NCBI GenBank assembly: GCA_900239685.1
Contig: OENT01000876.1
Coordinates: 1 to 64,000 of the forward strand
Source of the DNA: Rotaria macrura
Lineage: Eukaryota > Rotifera > Eurotatoria > Philodinida > Philodinidae
Length of the DNA: 64,000 nt
Direction: 5' to 3'
Part shown: positions 56,721 to 64,000 of the stretch, one piece after another
Numbering within the stretch: the stretch's first letter is position 1
Layout of the letters: each line of letters begins with the position of its first letter
Made by a program: the position numbers and the translations under genes
The notes under the pieces: generated by a model
What the model was told of the DNA's origin: nothing
The model's database searches: none
Seen by the model: only the letters and a program-made list of their open reading frames with translations

Positions 56721-59298
56721 CATTAAAAAATCTATTTTCTCTCAATTTTCAAAAACTTTCCAAGAAAAAGTCATCATTAATATTTACTCGACATTTTTTA
56801 AAGTCTATCTAATGATGAGAAACATAATTAACCGGAATCGAATATTAAACCTTTTTAACATATTTATTTTCCATTGACGCTAAGTACCTACTTCTAACAA
56901 TATCAAGATAAGCAAATCAAACTGAGATCTTATGCACGGAGAATCTTTTTCGAAAGCATCCCATGAAGATTACTTTGATTATATTCATATGACTTAAGGG
57001 CTCATAGATGCAAGAAACATTATAAAATAAACCCTGTGATTGAGAAGTTTTAACGATATTGGTGTGCACGTTCGCTTTTTATAACTTATTGCTACATTAG
57101 ACGGTGTTGCATAACCAGACGAGTAACGGTATTTAATCTTAGTCAAACGAGAATTTATCCACTAGACTGAACACTTCTGCAACAATAGGCAACGATGAGC
57201 AAACAGAGTTATTTATATAGTTAAAGAGGAAGTTCACAGCAACTACCCACATTTATTTTATTCATATTTCTTGACATTTCTTACTGAGTTGCCTAATTTT
57301 CAAGTGTAAATTTTATAAAGATCCTAAATACATGCCAGCTGCAGATGTGTTGAGATATCTTACTAGTTAATATATATTCTCTTAAGATAAATAAATTACG
57401 GTGGATACTCACATATGCATTCATATCCTTGTTGCAAGATCTTGAAATAAAGATCATCTTTTAGTCATGGGAATGAACAACGTTTTCTTAGAATTCAATA
57501 TTTTATTCATCTCATTTATTGCGATATTCTTGTTATCTACGATCGAACCAGCTAAATCTTTCTTCTTTAATGAGCTGTGATAAGAAAGTAGCCTCACATA
57601 GTAACAAGATGACGAACAACATTGGCAAAAATAACGATATACATACAATAGAGGAAAAAGACTTTCGAATCTTCATGCAGGTATTAATGAAGATGTTCCG
57701 AATGAAAATAATATTTTATTTCGATGAGAATTGATAGAAAAAACTTACGATTGTTCTTCTGCCGTTTTTGTTTTGATCAATTTGTTCTCAATATTGATGA
57801 CACCGTAAGATTGAAATATTCTTTGGGAATAATGTCATTTCTTTAAGTTGACCCTTGCAAAATAGAGCGATGAATCACTCTGTTGTATTCAATCTGAATG
57901 CCATCTTGAGAATATATTCCATGAACAGAAAAAGAATTATGTCTGATACTTCAAAATAATCTCTGGAAATCTTTTTTGTAGATGTTTTCCTCGTGAACGT
58001 TGTCTATGAATATTCTGAAGAACATAAATTCTGCTTAACATGAGCATATTAACCCCAATTGAGACAATAAATTTACAAAACTACCGACTACAGAGATGAG
58101 GTTCAGCGAAAAAACTCTGGTAACTCATGCATTACCAAAAGTCTACTAGACATGACTTTCATTTAACAAAGAAAACATAGATGCATGTATGTAAAATAGT
58201 GAAGTTCGATCGAACCAATTAAACGACATTTATTGTTCTATGGATACATTTTGTATCTTAGGAGACTAGTTCTGGTTTATTGCGCTAAGAATATGAAATC
58301 ATATATGATTAGAGCTACTTGTGTACAGATAATACGAAAAGTATACGTCATCAATAAGCTTCTACGGCTGAATTCGAACTCTCAAAGGCTGGACAAAGCA
58401 TGTGATGCTTATGAAAGCTGAAATGATTTTATGTTTACAGACAAGGATAGTCCCATCTTCACTTTAGCAAATAAAAGTAAACTAAATCAAAGTCAATTAC
58501 AATTCTTTCAATTACTTATGATACTGTATGATACTGTTGCTTTATGATGTGCCATCAATGTAATGAGACCAAAAACTCAATATTAAATTCTATGGATTTA
58601 CATTTTCTTTATTTTACACTTGTCGACGATCTGGTCTTCGTTCATCCGGATTGCAGTTTTTCTTGATTATCAAATAAGATTCTTTTTAATGATAAATTTC
58701 AGACAGCAATCCTATCGAGATGAATTCAAAACTATTCTTTCCTGTAGTTGAAGATGAACAGAAACGTGCCTAATTCATTTGAAAAATAAGGATAAGGCAA
58801 GAGTGGCAAGATCATCAAGATTTTTTGGTGATCAGAATAGAATCTTGTCTCTTTCCTCTCTCCAAAAATTTTTGCCTGAGGTTCAAGGTAAAAATTTTCG
58901 TCCACTTGATCAGAAAAATAAGAATCAGGAAAGAGATACAAGATATTTTTAATTTTTTGGAATTCAGACAAGTTTCTTTTTCTGTTCTTTTCAAAGATTC
59001 TTACAAGATCTACAAGAAATATGTCAAAAGATGCCTTTGTGCATGTACATTTATAAATATAGACGCTTGAGCGTTATTTATTCACTTTTATTTGTGTAAG
59101 AGACGTATCCACACGGATTAGAGTTAAAGTAAGTAACTTTAGAAATATATGCAAAAAAAAAGAACTAAGATCATAACTGCACCAGTTCATGTGTGGCACG
59201 ATGGCAAAGAAGATGACGACAGGGACCAGCTGTAACAGACATGCATTTATTAAATCAATAAAATTTGCTGGACTATTTTCTGGTCGTCTTTTTCCTTA
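56721..59298. other. Non-coding stretch
   Basis: AT-rich. Overlapping short frames on both strands (57454-57734, 58233-58421, 58732-59070) lack family features. No RNA gene was recognised. Confidence 0.45.
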
Positions 59299-59873
59299 AG
59301 CCCCCATCCCCCCTCAAAAGTCGATTTTCGTCAAAGAAAGTCCAAAGCGGTTGAAATTTTCAGGATATGTTGGGACTGGAGTGGATAGCCTACGATAAAA
59401 ATTTCAGCCGAAATATGCAAGTTTAAGGAAGTTATAAAGTGAACATTGGTTAAAAATGACCCATTCTCCATCCTAGTTATTTTGTCTTCAACTATGTTTT
59501 CTCGAAAAATTGTTTTTACCATTCGATAGAGCATGCAAAGACGCAGGGCAACTCATGCTCCGATTTTTGAAAAAGCTTTTTTTATGCCCGAAAAAGTTTC
59601 CACAATTCAAAGTCCTTGAAAAAAAGGCCAAAAAACTGCAAGTAAATTTTTTAGGCGATTTTTTTGGGCATAAAAAAAGTTTTTTCAAAAACCGGAGCAC
59701 CAGATGCCCTGTGTCTTTGCATGCTCTATCGAATGGTAAAAACAATTTTTCGAAAAAACATAGTTGAAGGCAAAATAACTAGGATGGAAAATGGAAAAAC
59801 ATGATTTTGAGAAAAACAAAAAGATTTTTTCGACCAAGTTTTTCGGTATTTCAGAATTTTTTGAGGAAGGCTT
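59299..59873 (-). mobile_element. Foldback element, copy 2 (inverted relative to copy 1)
   Basis: Reverse complement of the 29586-30150 repeat. The left edge (CCCCCCTCAAAAGTCG) corresponds to the right edge of copy 1, and the right edge (CGACCAAGTTTTTCGGTA) to the left edge of copy 1. An internal palindrome lies at 59464-59794. The two copies agree along their whole length with scattered substitutions and small indels, so they are old copies of one mobile unit. Confidence 0.75.
59464..59794. repeat. Long imperfect inverted repeat inside foldback copy 2
   Basis: The arms contain GATAGAGCATGCAAAGACG (left) and its inverse CGTCTTTGCATGCTCTATC with one change (right). As a result, frames beginning MFLPFDRACKD appear on both strands (59488-59745 minus and 59510-59767 plus). 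These are mirror artefacts and not genes. Confidence 0.8.
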
Positions 59874-60895
59874 TTAGAAATCCTCAAAGTTTATTGCAAA
59901 ATTTTGTATCAGCATGAATCTTGTCAGAAGGTACAGATTTCTTTTTTCCAGGCAAGAATCTTTTTCTATTCATTCTATACAAAATTATTGTCTGATAATC
60001 AATAAAACAAGAATATGGAACGAACGAAGTCAAGGTCGTCGGCTAGTGCAAGTTTTGAAATTAAAATAGAGATGATATATCAATCCTACTATTTACAGTA
60101 ACACGATCCTATTCGGAGAAGTCATACTTAAATATATAGTAATATAGTGATACTCATGAAATATAATCAATAAGAATGTTCTCAGTAAATTTCCTTTGCT
60201 TACGAAAATATGAGGAAAAAGGTTAAATGATGGGTTTTCAGTGTCTTCGCTGACAATGAAATCTGGAATTCAATATCATCATCGTGAATTTTAGTCATAT
60301 GCACATAGAATCTTCTCTATATGTTGTTCAGACTCTATCAATATATCATGTTGATTTAAAAAGGGGAAATCCAAAATTCTATTGTCGTGAAATCCTGACA
60401 TTACCAACGAGAGATCTGGAATTGCTGCAACTCGAAGTTGATATTACAAGCGAAGTTAACGCTTGTTGTCAACAGACGTGAAGTGAAAACAAGTTCCTCC
60501 TCCGGTAAATTGAGCAGAAAAGAAGTTCAAATTTTTCTCAAGTGAAATATGGAAATGTGAAAGAGACTTGAAATGTTGGAATTCCTTGTTAGAGTTGAGT
60601 TAGTGTTTAAAGGCGTAGAAGCAACCTATACTGAAATGAAATTTTAGAAGACTGAAATAGAATCGGAGAGCAACACAATGAAGTTCTCTGTGTTTGCAGT
60701 TGATACAAAAGCATTCGGATATTCTAGAAAACGAAGGTTCTTTTTAGAATAGGTTATAATTTAATGTAAAACATGGAATACAGGATAACATGAAAAGCAA
60801 AGGAAGAAAAAAAATGAGAGCTACTTAGCATTAGCACAGGACAACAGCTATTAATATTGTTTTTTATGTGAACGTCAGAATACTGTATGCATTTT
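59874..60895. other. Non-coding spacer downstream of the 7TM receptor
   Basis: 3' flank of the minus-strand receptor gene. The frame at 60284-60481 is featureless. No minus-strand AATAAA is close to the stop codon. Confidence 0.4.
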
Positions 60896-61888
60896 TCATT
60901 GAGCAACAGAAGATGGATGTACGGAGTTCAAAGTACGAAGAGTAACCGTATTCCTAGTAGCAGTTTCATCAGGATTGATGTAATGTTTAAGACAAAATAT
61001 GCGGAACAGTTGTTTGACAGTTTTTCTTACTTCATTAGACATAAGCCAATATATGTAGAATGTACAAACATAATTGCAGTGAAATAATAGAAGTATGACT
61101 TGAGCAAAAATGTTTTCAAGAGCCAAACGAAAACTATCTTTCGGAACATTGCGGGTCAAATCTAAATAGATGCCTTCAAATCCGAATGGAACACCGGAGA
61201 TTCCAAGCACCACTAGTTGAGGGAATAGCATTCGACGAATTTGTTTCGTTAATCGCCCACGAGGCACATTACTAGTAGCCATCCGAAGATTGCTCATCGT
61301 TCTCGTTGTAAAAATTGTGATCACAAGTATTGGACCGATGCTATAGACGAAAGGTGTCATTACGTAGGTATTGAAAGTCGTGAAATAACCTGGACGCAAT
61401 ACACAAGCTCCGTTTTCAATACCACTAACAATGATGATTGGGATATAGACAACTGTCCAAAACGCCACTGTAGTAACGATTGCAATTCGAACTAATCTAA
61501 TAGAATTCCACCGATGACGGAAACTAGCATCACGACATGTGGTTGCATATTGATCAAAAGCTGCCCAACATGGAAATGAAATGGCGGCTACAGTTGTCAT
61601 GTAGAGTAAATAATTATGTTCACGGCATGCGGTTTCATTTGTATTGAAAAGCCCCAAACCAAATCCATTGACAAGAATACTTTGTAGATAAATTGCTGGC
61701 AAATGTATACCTGTCATCACTGCGCCAGCCAGAAGATAATTGATGCTTGGATTACGCCAAAAACGACTTTGCTTGGTAAAAACGAGAACAGTAAGGATTG
61801 CCCCAATGATTCCAAAGATGATCATTGGTATGGCACATGTATAATTGAACCAACGAGTTATTAGAGCGATTTTATCAACGCTTGACAT
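60896..61888 (-). CDS. Rhodopsin-like 7TM G-protein-coupled receptor
   Basis: 330-aa intronless frame from ATG at 61888. There are seven hydrophobic helices at about 17-38, 48-71, 92-112, 131-155, 171-194, 220-241 and 257-283. The extracellular N-terminus has a sequon (NYT), and another (NET) lies in loop 1. Cys88 at the top of TM3 and Cys162 in loop 2 fit the conserved disulfide. The TM3 end reads FDQYATTCR instead of DRY. TM6 has GVPFG instead of CWxP, and TM7 has FYIYWLMS instead of NPxxY. The C-terminal tail (about 285-330) is Arg/Lys-rich, then Thr/Ser-rich. It is a plasma-membrane receptor of a divergent class A type of the kind expanded in bdelloids; the ligand is unknown. A TATA box lies 36 nt upstream. 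Confidence 0.88.
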   Translation of the reverse strand: MSSVDKIALITRWFNYTCAIPMIIFGIIGAILTVLVFTKQSRFWRNPSINYLLAGAVMTGIHLPAIYLQSILVNGFGLGLFNTNETACREHNYLLYMTTVAAISFPCWAAFDQYATTCRDASFRHRWNSIRLVRIAIVTTVAFWTVVYIPIIIVSGIENGACVLRPGYFTTFNTYVMTPFVYSIGPILVITIFTTRTMSNLRMATSNVPRGRLTKQIRRMLFPQLVVLGISGVPFGFEGIYLDLTRNVPKDSFRLALENIFAQVILLLFHCNYVCTFYIYWLMSNEVRKTVKQLFRIFCLKHYINPDETATRNTVTLRTLNSVHPSSVAQ

Positions 61889-61923
61889 TTCTGTGAAATG
61901 ATATAATTATCCTCATACGTTGC

Positions 61924-61931
61924 TTTATATA
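61924..61931 (-). promoter_or_regulatory. TATA box of the 7TM receptor gene
   Basis: TATATAAA on the minus strand, 36 nt before the start codon, predicting a very short (about 10 nt) 5' leader. Confidence 0.5.
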
Positions 61932-63420
61932 CATAGAGAAAGAATTTTCTCTCTTCCTTTACATCTTAGATGTAAAATGAGAGATTTGTCACCAATATTT
62001 TCTTTTATGGAGACTTAATCCTGGTAAAAACATTTTTATTAGATATAACAAAATTTATAATTTAATAAAGATATGCTGAAAGCAATACACCGTCAGTTGG
62101 ATGATCCCCGATATGATGAAAAATATGCATGATATTTTTGAGTATGTATTGAAAGAAAAATGATCTGTTTGCAGTCACATATTTTTGATCCTCGTATTTC
62201 GACGGAATTAAATTTTTTCTGACAACAGATAAGGAGACAGCCCTATATCCTCATAAGAAGAGAGAATTTTTTTCTAACGAACATGCATTAATGACGGTGC
62301 AACAATTTTCTTTTTGAACCAGTGCTTTTTTAGCTCATATGCGAGTAGGACAGCTAAAACGAGTCACTCACGCTCATCATAACGTGTCTTTTTGTCGATA
62401 AAAACCTATGTAACGGGTTTCAAAAAACAATCCTTTTTATAACTTTCATTGGGATTCAGATATGTTCTTTTCTTTTACCTTATATCAGTACCAATTTTCT
62501 GAAATGAACCATTTTCTTGAATTTAAATTATTTCATATTAATCTTCGTAGTTTTTTTCTTTGCTGAAATTCCACCTAACTATTTGAGAAAGAAGACGAAG
62601 GTTGTCTGCCACTTTTTAAAGTCGGATGGACTAGTATTTTTTGGCACACACCGTTCACAATTTTTGCAGATAATCATTCTCATCAAAGTTTTTGATATTC
62701 TCCCAGATAAATTTCTAACATTTATTCATGAATACAAATTTAATTCAACTTTCGAGCTAACAGCAGCAGCTTAAAAATAAGAACAACTATTGAAAATATG
62801 TCATAAGATAGAATAGTTGTAATCAAAAGATAATGATCAGGAAATAAAAGTCAATTTATTGCATAGATGAAATCAAAGAACAAAAATCGTGGAAATTTCT
62901 AGCTCGTTTTTACAGAAACCAAAGGGAGAGGGGTTCTCAATCTCCCAGCAGATTCATCAATAGCTATCTACGAGATTTGTCAGACAATCTAGGTAATATA
63001 TTGTCATTGGATTTGTCACAATCCAAAGGGCAAAATAAATCTCTGCAATCACTGAAATCGTGGAGTGGTGAGGGGCGGGAGTTAGGCTTTGTCCCCACAC
63101 TAGGAGCCTTGGAGAAGATTTTATGTTTATTAGAAGAAAAGTCTACATGTAGTCAACATAGAAACGCTTCTTCCAGTAAATTACACTCGATCGTTGATTA
63201 GATTATGTCAGACCAATGTAGCATATCACATTAACGTCGCTTTTATCAATAACTTCAGTGGTGCACTTTTCTGTTACCTTTAAGATTTCAACAAAGTACG
63301 TGAGGAAAAAAAGATGGAAGTGCATAAAAGTGAGATTAAAATTGATTTAAATGAATGCACAAATAACTTTTCAGTAAATAACTGTAATGCCAAACTGAAA
63401 ACTTGAATTAAATTATTGAA
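61932..63420. other. Non-coding stretch
   Basis: No convincing gene. The 85-codon frame at 62517-62774 begins with a hydrophobic segment but lacks an ATG at its start and has no recognised family. The 74-codon frame at 62977-63201 is featureless. Confidence 0.4.
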
Positions 63421-63660
63421 GTGCACTGCAAGTATTTAGCAATTCATTTATTGAAGCACTCAAGTATACAAATTTTCAAGGATTCAAATATTCAAGTAAT
63501 TATAACTATTCATTTATTCAAGCACTCAATCATCGAAGTATTGAAGCATTCATTTATTCAAGCACTCAATCATCGAAGTATTGAAGCATTCATTTATTCA
63601 AGCCTTCATGATATGTTGATGTATTCAATTATTCAAGTATTCAATTATTCTAAGAATAAA
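63421..63660 (+). repeat. TTCAAGCA-type tandem repeat with two exact 40-bp units
   Basis: The 40-bp unit beginning CATTTATTCAAGCACTCAAT and ending TATTGAAGCATT is present exactly at 63511-63550 and 63551-63590, with partial copies before and after. The whole block is built of ATTCAAG/ATTGAAG 10-mers. It keeps a 110-codon frame open (63421-63753) rich in His, Ile, Lys and Ser, which I regard as repeat translation. Confidence 0.85.
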
Positions 63661-63753
63661 AGTTTCATGTGGTTTCATAGAAATTTTTTGGTTCACAATG
63701 AACCTGATTTTACATCAGAAGAAATTTTCACAAAATTTCGAGAGTTTTTATAA

Positions 63754-64000
63754 AAATTTAATTTTTTTAAGTGAATCTGCTTTTGTGCTCCGGAATAAAT
63801 GTTCTCAAATTCAGAAAAATTGCTACTTTTCGATAATTGACTATGGGAAGTTCGACTATGCAACAATTAAATAGTTCAATTTAAATTTCACCTTGGACAT
63901 GTTTGGAATATCTTTTAGTATACGGGAAGCAGTCGGCCAACGAGAAAAGACGGAGACATCAGAAAACACACATTCACACCCCCTTCCACTTTTCTCGGAA
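63754..64000. other. Window end, nothing recognised
   Basis: AT-rich sequence turning slightly GC-richer at the very end (CACCCCCTTCC). Too short to interpret. Confidence 0.4.

Noticed and set aside
59488..59767. Two 85-codon frames on opposite strands with the same N-terminus
   Set aside because: Mirror images produced by the internal palindrome of the foldback element.
63421..63753. 110-codon frame as a repeat protein
   Set aside because: The reading is translation of the TTCAAGCA tandem repeat; no signal, domain or initiation context supports a gene.

Overview
The window reads as AT-rich nuclear DNA of an animal, most likely a bdelloid rotifer. The evidence is short introns (mostly 48-60 nt, GT-AG with one GC-AG), an intronless ADP-ribosyltransferase/TPR fusion, divergent rhodopsin-like receptors, a plant-like exostosin glycosyltransferase, and many short non-autonomous DNA transposons. 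The lineage is inferred from this gene repertoire and not from any marker gene. Coding density is low (roughly 15 % by my count), with long gene-poor tracts between isolated genes.

Layout. 1-8300: AT-rich, no convincing gene, with a small inverted-repeat element (about 1858-2070) and a GC-rich CCGGCGG-repeat element (about 4280-5117). 8302-12634 (+): a 13-exon SLC6-type Na+-dependent amino-acid/neurotransmitter symporter whose exon phases all agree; only its first exon is missing. 15179-16181: a non-autonomous transposon with TACCCAGGTCG termini and dense ACGG/CCGT subterminal repeats. 17316-18531: a deleted hAT element with an exact 8-bp target-site duplication (GGTGTTGG) and a broken transposase. 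19598-22291 (-): ADP-ribosyltransferase plus TPR protein (897 aa). 22300-37100: mostly non-coding, with a 560-bp foldback element near 29586-30150. 37262-40003 (-): a 913-aa membrane-anchored GT47 exostosin with an alpha/beta-hydrolase-like N-terminal half. 40806-43603 (-): pieces of a rhodopsin-like GPCR that lacks a recognisable middle. 50955-51351 (+): a two-exon SnoaL/DUF4440-like protein. 52595-54984: a hAT-like element built of CCCATCCC repeats, with a second element (52828-54105) nested in it; the nested element has the same termini as the 15-kb one. 55840-56720: a GC-rich patch with a 21-bp minisatellite. 59299-59873: an inverted second copy of the foldback element. 60896-61888 (-): an intact single-exon 7TM receptor. 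63421-63660: a 40-bp tandem repeat.

The genes do not form an operon or an obvious pathway. Three encode plasma-membrane or secretory-pathway proteins (transporter, receptor, glycosyltransferase), one is a signalling/modification enzyme and one a small NTF2-fold protein. The more unusual content is the transposon set: two elements share termini but have unrelated subterminal repeats, one of them nested in a third family, and a palindromic foldback element is present twice in opposite orientation 30 kb apart.
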